A stretch of 64,000 bases of DNA from Arabidopsis thaliana (Eukaryota > Streptophyta > Magnoliopsida > Brassicales > Brassicaceae), in the NCBI RefSeq assembly GCF_000001735.4, contig NC_003074.8:6138101-6202100 (forward strand). Reading direction: 5' to 3'. The notes under the pieces are model-generated. The model saw only the letters and a list, made by a program, of their open reading frames with translations. It ran no database searches and was not told the DNA's origin. Shown here piece after piece: positions 40,051 to 57,247 of this stretch; position 1 is the stretch's first letter; every line of letters begins with the position of its first letter. A program made the translations under genes and the position numbers.

Positions 40051-42830
40051 CTTGTTTCAGAGATTGAGGATTGAAACTTGTTGCTAACAGTAGACGGCTG
40101 ATTCTACAAGTCTTGTACACATCTCTCAGAGAAGACGAAGAAGAAGTCTGATCTTGATAGAGATATTGAGAGACATGACTCATGAGCTATGAACAAAACA
40201 ACTTAACCTTCATTGGTCTTCAATTTGTCCATCAAGTCGAGTTGTATTAAAAATGGATGGAGAATATAATTAAAGAAGAATTGTGTTAACCCCTGGATTT
40301 ATGCCTGACAAGTATTTGACTTTATCAGGCATTATAAATTATAGTTAAAGTGTGTGTTTTCTTCATGACCCATATGTGCCTAACCTAACTTGATTTACTG
40401 CTGAATTTCTTCTTTTTAGTCGTCCCATTTACTTTTTCTTTGTTCTCTTTTGGTTTACTTACTAATAATCTCTTTAGAGCTGGTGAAAATGCTGTTACAA
40501 GCTCTACATATCATAAATAACTTGAAAAGATCAACTTTAAAGTAGTCTATAATATACAATAATGGGATCAATTACGAGGAAACCATAGTAAAGTATGGTC
40601 TCTTCTGAATTCAGGCATATTCTCAAGTGATTATAAGGATGGGTATTTTCTTTTTCTCTAAAAGACTAATTTATCCTTTTATTGTTTCTTCATTCTTTCT
40701 TCCTTCTTCAAGCTCTTGATTCAGATGCGAGTTTGATGAAGATGGCTTAGTTGCTCATGATTCACAATCAGATTGTTTTACAGTTGAGATGGATCGATCT
40801 GTGTCTATAATTAAAGCCTTTGGGTTCCCTAAACATCATCCCTTAGGGTTTAGTTTTCTTGCAACAAAACTTGTTTAATTAGTTCCATTGGATTCATCGA
40901 AAAAGGTTGGTCATAGAAATGTTGTGTGAATCATCGGAGGAGAAGGAAACGAGATTTGATTGTTGATTGATTCAAAATTAAATCTGGGTATTTATCGTTT
41001 GTGGAGTTATGGGTTTAGTAATTATAGGAAGTTCCGATAATGAGTTTATTTTTAATTTGGATTTTCATATCATGGGTTATGGGTAGTTATCGTCTTCTTT
41101 GTACTTCTCAATTTCAATTTGGAGACAGTGAGGTTGTTGTCTCACGACGGAGAAGATGAAGATCATCATCAACACATTCGAGGGCAAAATGGTCATTTAC
41201 AGACCAAAAAGTACCCAGACTTATAAGCCCAAATAAAATATGTTTCTATTCTAATTTTTGGGTCAAAATATGCCCATATGTACAAAAACCCCTACAATAA
41301 TGTTGTAAATTTTAGTTTCTTCTTTTACTCTATAGTCTAAGTCTATATCCAAATTGACTGACTAAGTTTATTTTTGATATGATATTTGAAGTTTGAACAC
41401 GGTAAGTATATTATAAATTTACCATTTGTAACTCTATAGTAAAATAGTCTCTTGTCCTTGTGACGTAAGTGAATCCATCTTGCATTACGTTATAGATAGA
41501 TACTTTTGTAATGGCATTCCCGAAAAAGGGTTTTGTAGTGTTATAGTTTAAGCAGCTTTCACTACAACAAACCATTCGCATGCCTGACATTACCTTTTTA
41601 ACATGGAGCTCCACATAATTCTTTCTTTTTCCTTTTTACTATCAACCAATAGTGTTTTGTGGGTAAAATGGATATAAAAGTAAAATTCCATGAACATACT
41701 TGTACTATTAATCTCGAGATAAATCCTAGACTCCTAGTGTTTATGTTCTTGTGGTCGTCGTCGTCCAACTAGTTCTTGCTTCAACAAAATAAGAAACAAA
41801 ACAAAACCAAATTAATAGAGACTCCTAGAAATCAAAGGACTAAAAAACACTTGGAACAAAAAGACAGAAGTTAGACTTCTTTTTCTTTTGAGATAGAATA
41901 TTTTTTTTATTTCATGGAAATAAGAGTAAAGTTGTTATACAACTCTTTATTTTTCTTTATCAAAAAAATGTTTTATTACAACTCAAAAGTTTCATGAAAA
42001 TTGACAAAACAGCTAAAGTATAAGTCTATAACCATAATAAAACTAATCTGACGACTTTTTTCTTATAGCTATATTAGTGATTGAAAAAATTGCATGGTCT
42101 CTTGTTTTCCATGACATTTAAGTTGCGAAAAATTAATTGCATTATATTGTAAACTAATTAACGGAAAAGTTTATCTGCATTACGAGACAAACACATGCTA
42201 GTACTATAATTTTGTAGTTTATCTGCATTGTTGAAATCGGACTCTGCTAATTTTATTGATTATACAGATTACATATCAAATCTAGTAAATATGTAGCGTT
42301 TAAAAATAAAATAAAAAAGTACTCAAATATGATAAGCTAAACTTAAACGAATCCTTCCAAACTCTTATGTATTGAAATTATTAACAAATAACAGTGAACC
42401 TGTCGATCACTTGCCTCTGTGATCTTTCAAGTTTCAATGCAAAGAACAATCGTCCCGTGATTCACAACCCTCAATATTCAACTAAGGTTACCCTAATAAG
42501 TAATAATCCAATATGATTTCATTATTCATAAAATAGTCGCCAGCATGGATTACGATTAAAAAGTTTATTTTTTCTATTATTGTCCTACACACTGAAAAAT
42601 GGAGTGTTAACGAAGCATAAGAAATGTTTTGTAATTTTAAGAATGTTTGATCACAAATTTTTTTCCACTGATTTTTTTACATTATTAAAACTAATAAAAA
42701 AACTGACTTAGTAGTATTAAATTGGTATATATCGAGATCCCATTTGTGATATTTTATTACACATCTCTTCCAGTCTCTCACTCTTTGTCCCTCTCTCTTT
42801 CTCTATTACTCTGTCTCCTCTGTTCCGGCG
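40051..42830. other. Intergenic region MPK9 / GPI-anchored protein
   Basis: 2.8 kb without a supported gene. MPK9 3' UTR lies at the start, a MITE candidate occupies 40555-41302, and the remainder is AT-rich. A CT-rich leader (42770-42830) precedes the next gene. Confidence 0.5.
40555..41302. mobile_element. Non-autonomous Mutator-like MITE candidate with 10-bp TSD
   Basis: A direct repeat TACAATAATG occurs at 40555-40564 and 41293-41302. Inside it, the two ends (40565 inward and 41292 inward) are a degenerate inverted repeat. On both sides the block (A/C)TTATAAG(GA/TC)TGGGTA(T/C)TTT occurs, with GGGTA exactly 76 nt from the inner edge of the direct repeat, and similarity continues for about 35 nt more. 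A 728-bp body with long TIRs and a 9-10-bp duplication fits a Mutator-like MITE. It encodes no protein. The ends were aligned by eye only. Confidence 0.55.
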
Positions 42831-44493
42831 ATGTTCCAACACGCGCCTTCTTCCATTTCCCTCATCATCATCTTCCTCTTCACCATTCTATCACCCGTTT
42901 CACCTGAACCGGTCACAGTCCAGCCATTCCGGGTCAAATCATCCCCACCCGCAACCATACCCGCTTTCCCGGAGCAATCCGATTTCTCCGGCTGCCCACT
43001 CGATTTACCAGAAGACCTCTTCCACGGCATCAAGTCAGCTTGCAGCGGCAAAAAGCTCCACAAAGGAAAATGTTGCCCCGTACTAGGCGCGTGGCTCTAC
43101 TCTGCTTACTCAACCACTGCTCTAAGCCGTTCGATTTCCGCCGCCGCAAGAAACTCATCCTCCTCCTCCGCCGCGGTAACGACTCCTGAAGAAGATATGC
43201 CTTTGCTTCCCGATGACTCGGAGACTTGCGTTGACGGATTAGGGAAATCTCTGAGGCAGAGAGGGATTGAGCTCACTAGACCGAACGAGACTTGCGACGT
43301 CGTTTACTGCTACTGTGGAATCAGATTGCATCCGTTGAGCTGTTCCGAGGCTTTTAGAGTGAATGATGAAGGGAGACTCGTTGGAGACGAGAGAGTTGAT
43401 AGATTAGAGACTGATTGTTTGAGTGGAAGCCACAACAATGCTGATGGATTCTCACCTCTTCTTGGTTGCAACAAGTGCTTGAACAGTCTCTATAAGGTAA
43501 AGTCACTAACTTTGCTGCTATATTTAGAAGCTGCCACTGTGAAGTTCAAATGGAATTAGGTTGGCTAAATTGGTAAAATGTGTGTGCAAATCTAGTAACT
43601 TTTAGATAATCTATAGATACCCTGAAGCGTTGTTGGTGTTTAGCTTCTGGATTTTGTTTGATTGACTGATTAAGACAATTTTTTGGATGAGTAATGAGGA
43701 ATTGATGGACTAGTTATAGTAGTTAACTATGTAAGGTTTAGTCCAAAGTTTAGAAGCCCTTTTTTAATGATATTTATTTGGTGTTTAAGGATTAGGGTTT
43801 TACTATATGAGTGAGTGAAGATTTGGAATTATGTAGTTTAGGATTCTTTCTGATCTATCCATCATATGGCGAATGGTAGTAATTTGGGAAAAGTTTTGTT
43901 CTTTAGCTTTTTGTTCTCTTTCTATCTGACAGTCTGACACACATATACGCGCTAACAGAATCCGTGATCTCCACGCGACGTTTTGTCTTCCATCATATGA
44001 TTTCATTCTTCTGCATCTTAATCACCAACCCACCATAGCCAAAAGCTTAGCAACTAGTTGCCACCTTTCTACTTTCTACAATCCTCAATCATTACTTTAG
44101 TCAGCAGCAACAAACCCTAATCAAAACAAACACTTCTGCTTCATTTTGCAGCTAAATCCGAAGAAAACTTCAGGGACAAGAAACCCATCAAAGGAAGACC
44201 GAAACAGAACAGCAAAGATGCACAACAAAGACTGTGTCCTCATGGGTCTCACTTGGCTTCTCGCTAAGAACCGTACTGCTTATTTCCCCACTGTCACTTC
44301 TGTCCTCCGAGCCGTCATGCTGAACCACGATGGCGTGCCACGTTCATGTGCTCTCGGCAGCGACGGCATGCCTTTAGCCGTCGATTCTTCCGAATTCTCC
44401 AACGGCTCGCCAACTTCACTTCAGTATCCGCACCACTTGGTCCACTTCTTACTTTACAGCGTTATCACATTAGTCCTAATAAGGTCGTGGTGA
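42831..44493 (+). CDS. Uncharacterised GPI-anchored Cys-rich protein (At3g18050)
   Basis: Exons 42831-43496 and 44152-44493 sum to 1008 nt, 335 aa. It has a signal peptide (about 1-25, 'ISLIIIFLFTILSPVSP') and an ectodomain with many Cys residues ('SGCPLDLP', 'KGKCCPVLGAWLYSAY', 'CDVVYCYCGIRLHPLSC', 'LLGCNKCLNSLY'). Several N-glycosylation sequons (such as NET, NRT) are present. A C-terminal hydrophobic tail ('VHFLLYSVITLVLI') follows a Ser/Gly/Asn-rich stretch, as expected for GPI attachment. I recall the family as the At1g61900-type GPI proteins, whose extracellular part resembles the SPARK domain of receptor kinases. It should sit on the outer face of the plasma membrane. The ligand is unknown. 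Confidence 0.88.
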
Positions 44494-45779
44494 CGTGGCA
44501 CACCATGGTTGGATTTGATTGTGACGTGGAGCACGTGGCATTACGTGGTTGGTTGAGAGAAGTGAAATTCAGATAGAGAGAAAGAGAGAGGGCTTTGGTT
44601 CTGTCTTTGTAAATTAGTTTTTTGGTGTCGTTGTTGTTTTAGTAGCCATGTTCTTTAACATTTTATTACATCAAAAAAATCTTGTTGTATTTTGTCAATT
44701 AAATATTGAAAAATCACAATTTGAAAATATTTCAACAATATTTTCGGTCATATCAAATTATATGAGCGCAATCAATATAAATATATCAGTTTTTGGGAGG
44801 AGAAGAATAATAGTCAGAGAAAGGCATGTGAGTAATGGGGACGAGGTGGTGTGGCTGGTTTGAGAGAGACAGAGAGACTTGTGACAGCTTTGTTCTTATG
44901 TTTCCTTATCTTCTCTCTAACCACGGATGCTCCTATAACAATAATACATTCATGATTCATCCCTATCATATTCTATATTTTATATGAATTATCAATGCGA
45001 CCAAGAGATGTAAAAAGCCCCACGACTGACACTTTATTTTCTCATATAGTTCAAATAATATTTCATTCAATAATCGAATGCTTCCATTCGTTAGATTTTT
45101 CCTTTGAGAAATATTATGAAAAAGATATTTCATAACATTTTTTTTGTGGTAGTGATTAGATAGAGGTTCACTAATGCGCCAATCAACTGCTAGCGATTCA
45201 TTGACTTTGGCATTATTGCGTATATAACTGGGCTGGGCTAAACTAACTTGCCCATGGGCCGCACATTTACCTTTTTGGCCAAATAACACACCCATTAGTC
45301 TAATCTAAAATTACAATGGTAAAAACATGAGAGATTGAGGAATTGATTAAAATGGAATGAAGATAATAGAGAAATAATTTGGTTCCACTCATTTCTAATT
45401 TAGTAGAAAATATATAATTTTTCAAAATTGTTCATAATTCAAGGTATTTCCAACAAAAATCAATGGAAGTTTATTATTCTTAATGTTATATACTACTCTG
45501 CATTATGATATGTAAGTCTTAAGAAACAAAGTGATTAGCACAAAACTATTATACAACTACACTTTACATTATTTTTGGGTTATCTAATGAGTTTGTGCCA
45601 GAGAAGTGAATGTTGCAACAATGATTATCATTACATTATCTTTCTAATTACAACAACTAAATATTAACAAATGTAATGTCAAACAAAACTCAAAAAGACT
45701 CAAATCCGTCCTTCCATTTTCCTCGTCTCTCTTCTTCCCCGTAAACCCAAAAACAATCTCTGCAAAGTCCTCGGTTCTG
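44494..45779. other. Intergenic region GPI protein / AIP1-1
   Basis: About 1.3 kb. It starts with a cluster of ACGTGG motifs (see findings) in the 3' UTR. A 109-codon minus-strand frame at 44966-45295 was examined and not accepted as a gene. No other gene is seen. Confidence 0.45.
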
Positions 45780-48688
45780 ATGGAGCTTTCAGAAACCTAT
45801 GCTTGTGTTCCATCGACGGAGAGAGGTAGAGGAATTCTGATCTCTGGTAACTCGAAGTCCGATACCATCCTCTACACTAATGGTCGATCCGTCGTGACTC
45901 TCGACCTTAACAATCCTTTAAAGGTCTCTATCTATGGTGAGCACGCTTACCCAGCTACTGTGGCGCGATATTCTCCGAACGGAGAGTGGATCGCGTCTGG
46001 TGATGTGTCGGGGACTGTTAGAATCTGGGGAGCTTACAACGATCATGTGTTGAAGAATGAGTTTAAGGTTTTGGCTGGTCGGATCGATGATCTTCAGTGG
46101 TCTGCTGATGGGATGAGGATCGTTGCTTCTGGTGATGGCAAAGGCAAATCTCTTGTTCGTGCTTTCATGTGAGTTTGGTTTTGCTTTTTAGATAAAGATT
46201 TGATTTTTATAGTGCTTAGCTCAATGTTGTTTTCGTTGATTTTGATTGATCGGACTAAAGGTTTTGTTTTTCTGCTGGTGTTGCTTTTATTTTGTTGAAT
46301 CGGATCGATATTAATCAGATTGAAATTGAGCATTTTGTTTCTTCTTCTCAACTTTGATGGATTATTGACTCATTGTTTGTCTTGGTTTATTAGGTGGGAT
46401 TCAGGATCAAATGTGGGAGAGTTTGATGGTCATTCTAGGAGAGTTCTTAGCTGTGCTATCAAGCCAACTAGGCCGTTCCGTATTGTAACTTGTGGGGAGG
46501 ATTTTCTGGTGAATTTCTATGAAGGTCCTCCTTTTAAGTTCAAGCTCTCAAGCAGGTCAGATATTCATGTGCTCCCTTTCTTTAAAGAAATATGACACTT
46601 TCGATATCTGTTTAAATTTCCTGCTTGTGAGTTTCTGAATTGTTTACGAGATTGCTGTTTATTGGTCGACAGAGAGCATTCCAACTTTGTCAACTGTGTG
46701 AGGTTTGCACCAGATGGAAGTAAGTTCATTACTGTGAGTTCAGATAAGAAGGGAATCATATATGATGGAAAGACTTGTGAGATACTGGGAGAACTGTCTT
46801 CTGATGATGGGCATAAAGGTAGCATCTATGCAGTCAGCTGGAGTCCTGATGGTAAACAGGTACTAAGTTATATCTGTTTGTTGTTCCGTATTCTCAACTC
46901 TTGCCTGATTCCCTCATATTACGCTCAAACTACATTAGGCTTAAACAAGGTCTACTAGAATAGCGTATGGAAGTAATTGGTCTAACCTGCTGCAGTATGA
47001 CGTACATAAATGAACTATCTTGGGTGTATCTATGAAGACTGAATGACATATTCTCTATCTTCTAGTTGTTGATTACATCATGGTTGATGTTATGCTACGT
47101 CTGTACTCACGTGTTGTATATGTTTGAATCATCAACCAGGTGCTCACTGTTTCCGCAGACAAGTCAGCCAAAATATGGGATATATCAGACAACGGTAGTG
47201 GATCATTGAATACAACATTGAACTGTCCTGGATCATCAGGTGGAGTAGACGATATGCTTGTTGGGTGTCTGTGGCAGAACGATCATATTGTCACTGTTTC
47301 TCTAGGTGGCACAATCAGCATATTCTCAGCAAGCGATCTGGATAAATCCCCCTTTCAGTTTTCGGGACACATGAAGAACGTCTCTTCCTTAGCTGTGCTT
47401 AAAGGAAACGCTGATTACATATTATCCGGTAGTTATGATGGACTGATATGTAAATGGATGCTAGGCCGTGGTTTTTGCGGTAAATTGCAGCGGACACAAA
47501 ACTCTCAAATAAAGTGCTTTGCTGCCCATGAAGAAGAGATCGTGACCTCTGGATATGACAATAAGGTAAACTGGTTCTCACTTTAATTTTTATTCACATG
47601 TAGGACTTGTCACCTTGATTTCTGCAGTGTCTGAATTTGGTGTTTAGGGGATTGAATGTAAGGACGAAACAAGTGAATTAGGTTTTTTTCTCTCTGAAAT
47701 ATTGGCAATTCTAAAGACACAATGGTCTCTTAAGATTATTAACACTTTGGAAAAATATACTAATGATCTTGTGGTTTAGAGAATTTAAAAGAGCGATCAC
47801 TGAAGGCCAAATGGTCTTTACCTTGTAAGACTAGCAGTGACTAATATTTTTTATTTCGTAGGTTATCTAATTGCTTCCAAGCATTATTGTTATTGAAGCA
47901 ACTAACTCACGTTTATTCACTATGTGATTCTTATTCAGATATCCAGGATCTCCTATAAAGATGATCAATGCACAAATGAAGAGTCTATCGACATTGGAAA
48001 TCAACCAAAGGATCTAAGCCTTGCACCACTCTCACCCGATCTCCTTCTGGTGACCTTTGAGTCAGGAGTTGTGTTTCTTCGTGATGGGAAAGTAGTGTCA
48101 ACCATCAACCTTGGGTTCATTGTCACTGCTTTGGCAGTAACACCTGATGGAACCGAAGCTGTCATCGGTGGCCAAGACGGTAAACTCCATTTGTATTCTA
48201 TTAATGGTGACTCCCTCACCGAGGAAGCAGTTCTCGAGAGACACAGAGGCGCCATCAGCGTCATACGTTACTCTCCAGATTTGTCTATGTTTGCATCAGC
48301 TGATTTGAACAGAGAAGCAGTTGTGTGGGACAGAGTCTCCAGAGAGGTAAGTAATTAAGATTATTTAGAATCTCTCCATGAATCTGGAACACAAACACTG
48401 ATCTTATATCGTCCCTTTTTTTTTAAACAGATGAAACTCAAGAACATGTTGTACCATAGCGCCCGCATAAACTGCTTAGCTTGGTCTCCAAACAGCACTA
48501 TGGTTGCCACAGGATCCTTGGACACGTGTGTGATTGTGTATGAAGTGGACAAACCTGCTTCGTCACGCATGACAATAAAAGGAGCTCACTTAGGTGGAGT
48601 ATATGGTCTGGGTTTTGCTGATGATTCCCATGTAGTGAGTTCTGGTGAAGATGCTTGTATCCGCGTCTGGAGCTTTACTCCTCAATAA
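45780..48688 (+). CDS. AIP1-1: AIP1-1, actin-interacting protein 1 (WD40; At3g18060)
   Basis: Six exons (45780-46168, 46394-46555, 46673-46859, 47140-47565, 47939-48346, 48431-48688) sum to 1830 nt, 609 aa, the standard AIP1 length. WD repeats run along the whole protein: '[20 protein letters not shown]', '[17 protein letters not shown]', '[20 protein letters not shown]', '[12 protein letters not shown]', '[16 protein letters not shown]' and '[15 protein letters not shown]', consistent with two seven-bladed propellers. AIP1 works with ADF/cofilin to disassemble actin filaments in the cytosol. From published knowledge, Arabidopsis has two genes, AIP1-1 (mainly pollen) and AIP1-2 (vegetative). 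No signal peptide is present and all introns are GT-AG. Confidence 0.96.
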
Positions 48689-51847
<3,159 letters not shown>

Positions 51848-53427
51848 TGTGGTCAATGTGTCTATGATTTGGGTTGTTAACGAGAGGTGAATGAATATGT
51901 CATATGTGTATAACTTAAGAACTTGTCTTCCTTTGACATTTCAACGCTTACATAAAACAGCAGCAAGAAATTTGGTTCTTCTATCATAGAACTTCTACAT
52001 TCAACAATGTATGCTATCATCCTCATCCTCATTTTTTTTTAATTTCTATTCACTTTACCGTGGCTCAGTTTCTATTTATCAAGTCATTCAAAATTAGAAA
52101 AATATTGGATTTAAAATGGATGTGTAAGTTCTTCCAAATCACTTGTATCAAAAAGATAGATGTTGATGTTATGTGACAGGGCAACTAATTATTGCAAGTG
52201 ATTGGCAAAAAAGGAATCTTGATCAATGGATATTTTGAGATGCTAAAATGCTTGTTAGACTCGACGACTCAATAATGGATGTAATCATTCCTCTTCCACT
52301 GAAAAATCTCATAACACGATTCACATCACATATCTTTTTAGACAAAAAATCTTTAGTTTCCGTACCGTTTATCACATCAATGGATATTTTAAGCCTAATG
52401 CATGCACGTTCTTTGAAATGTGTGGACTTAAATTGATTTCTTTAGTTTCTCTTTTGTTGTCATTCACTACTCACTACTCACTAGCCGTTTGTGCTTTCAA
52501 GAGTTGAATGAAGAAGAACTAAGGAAAAATACGTTTTCACGTGAAGATTTGGGAGACAAGTCTAAGGAAGTGGGGCATTCATGGTCCACGAGGACTGAAC
52601 TTAATGGATCATGATTTGACCAGTTTGCCCTTGTCGGCTTCTGTGTGTTCACGTTTTTTCCTTTGGCGCTTTACGATTCGCGTGATGACTTTTTCTCAAA
52701 ATGTGGGCCGGACACGATAATTCTGTTCCGGCCATTACACATAAATATAGTTGTTTTTATCTTATGAGAAAAGTTATAAAAAAGAATCATATTCCGATTT
52801 GGGTAAATTTTTTTAAGCAACATTGTGACTGATTTTCAGATATAATTTGGACTCTGGACACAGCTACGTAAAAACTTACTGTGTTTAGAAGATATGTTTT
52901 ATGGAATAAATCCATGCAATATTTGGCAGTCAATCCCGATATCATAAGAGTATGGATCAGCTTCTACAGATTCTCTGAGAATTTTATCATTTGGTAACAA
53001 ATCAAATTGTTGCAATTCGGATTTTTACCTCTATATAAGATGATGTCCTTTTGTGTCATCTCCCTATGCATAAGCATCAATATACTTTCTACTTACGAAG
53101 TCGTTACAAATGTTAAATGTTAGTAAAAAATCAATTAAATAAACTCATTATATTATAATAAAAAAACAAAGACAATTACTTTCTCACATTCTTTTCACCA
53201 AAATTCTTTACATAGTTTAGAAAATTATATGATATATAGTTTTAAAATCCGAATTTGGTGAAATATATCTAGTTTTATTTAGTATTCAATTTTAAATTCA
53301 TAATGCTTACAGCCTTATCCTATTTATTAAAAAAAAATCCAACCTTTCCACTAATGCACTCCCATAACAATTTAACATCGTTGGTTCATGTATTATTTGT
53401 TTTGAAAACAAAAGGCTTTTAAAAGCC
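51848..53427. other. Spacer between BGLU43 and BGLU44
   Basis: About 1.6 kb, AT-rich, with BGLU43 3' UTR at the start. A CACGTG lies near 52539. No gene or transposon ends were recognised. Confidence 0.45.
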
Positions 53428-53435
53428 TATAAATA
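53413..53435 (+). promoter_or_regulatory. BGLU44 TATA box abutting a 16-nt palindrome
   Basis: TATAAATA at 53428-53435 lies 50 bp before the ATG. AGGCTTTTAAAAGCCT at 53413-53428 is a perfect palindrome that overlaps the TATA box by one base. Confidence 0.6.
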
Positions 53436-53485
53436 TCCACCCAATTGTTATCCTCCCCAAACCAAACGGTCAAACCTCACTCACC

Positions 53486-56024
<2,539 letters not shown>

Positions 56025-56820
56025 TCTCAATGTATCAATGCCGGGTGGATTTAGTTTTTAAAAAGGTTGGAATTGATGATTGAAGAAATAATGGGGCCGG
56101 TTTAGTCACTTTGTTTATTATAAGGGGGGTGAATTGTAACTTGAACTCTCTCCTTCTTCAGTTCTTTGACTTTTCAACACAAATAAAATAAAAGTTTAAG
56201 AATAAATTTGCACTATGAAATATGAACTCTTGTCCTTTTCAATTTTGTGAGTTTATATGCATTTAGAACATAACGGTCTTTGAACATTATAGATTTATAA
56301 AGTTGCAATTTGCAAGCATAAAGTTGGTAATCGAATTGATGTAATTACCCTTCTTTACTTTGTACTAAACAAAGCGCACTTAGCCACTTAACGCTAAAAC
56401 ATCGTAAGGACATACCTGTCATTTCCACAAGTGCCACTCGATTTCGCCACTCCTACAGTCCTACTCGTCGACTGCTCGCTTAACCATTGAAAAAGTGAGC
56501 CAAGGGTTTTGATTATTTTCGACGTCTACGGCGAATCTCTCCGCATCTTCATCGATTTCCCGGCGACGTTTACTACCGCCGTTTTACTCAATCGTGCCAG
56601 CTTAAGCAATCGAGGTACCCATTTTAGGTGTTACGCTTTGATTCTGCTTTTAAGCATTGGACAATTCCGGAGAATATGCTTTAGTTTCCTCTCTTTTGGA
56701 GAATGATTCGGTTCTAGGGGAAAGATTGTTGATTTCGTGTTTGTATTCATCATTGATTGAAACATGCATGATGCATTTTCGTGGTTCATGGTTTTTCACG
56801 GCTTCTTATCATTTTCTCTG

Positions 56821-56853
<33 letters not shown>

Positions 56854-56896
56854 TTTCAGTGTGTATTGAGGTATACCAGAGATAGACATAAATGAG
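56025..56896. other. BGLU44 3' flank and NRPD2b leader with 5' UTR intron
   Basis: 870 bp. From about 56500 it looks like an NRPD2b leader split by an intron whose 3' end is a run of 30 T (56823-56852) followed by TTTCAG at about 56854-56859. Several short frames here lack gene character. Confidence 0.45.
56823..56852. repeat. T30 homopolymer before a probable 3' splice site
   Basis: Thirty consecutive T bases lead into TTTCAG, so the run would act as the polypyrimidine tract of a leader intron. It is prone to length variation. Confidence 0.8.
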
Positions 56897-57247
56897 ATGG
56901 ATGTTGACGAGATCGAGTCTGCTGGGCAGATCAATATTTCTGAGCTAGGAGAAAGTTTTCTCCAGACTTTCTGCAAAAAAGCTGCGACATCTTTCTTTGA
57001 AGAGTTTGGACTTATAAGTCATCAGCTTAACTCCTACAACTTCTTCATTGAACACGGGCTTCAGAATGTGTTTGAGTCCTTTGGTGACATTCTTGTGGAA
57101 CCGTCTTTTGATGTAATAAAGAAGAAGGATGGCGATTGGAGATACGCAACGGTGAAATTTGGAAAAGTCACTTTGGAGAAGCCTACATTCTTTTCGGATG
57201 ACAAGGAGCTTGAGTTTCTCCCATGGCATGCAGGCTTCAGAACATGA
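56897..57247 (+). pseudogene. NRPD2b N-terminal segment, out of frame with the main gene
   Basis: A 116-codon frame begins MDVDEIESAGQINISELGE and runs to TGA 57245-57247. It is recognisably the N-terminus (protrusion region) of the Pol IV/V second subunit, with 'CKKAATSFFEEFGLISHQLN' and 'DILVEPSFDV'. It is colinear with the functional paralogue NRPD2a up to 'FLPWHA'; there the frame is lost by what looks like one missing base near 57232. The main gene continues in the next frame from ATG 57244. See findings. Confidence 0.8.

Noticed and set aside
40631..41227. TTATAAG as a 7-bp target-site duplication of a smaller element
   Set aside because: CTTATAAG is palindromic and forms part of the inverted repeat; the outer TACAATAATG pair at equal distances is the better duplication.
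44966..45295. 109-codon minus-strand frame (MGVLFGQKGKCAAHG...)
   Set aside because: No domain, no clear promoter or homologue recognised; AT-rich spacer can give frames of this length by chance. It could be an organelle-derived fragment, but I could not place it.
52248..52436. 62-codon frame between BGLU43 and BGLU44
   Set aside because: Short, no homology recognised, AT-rich spacer.
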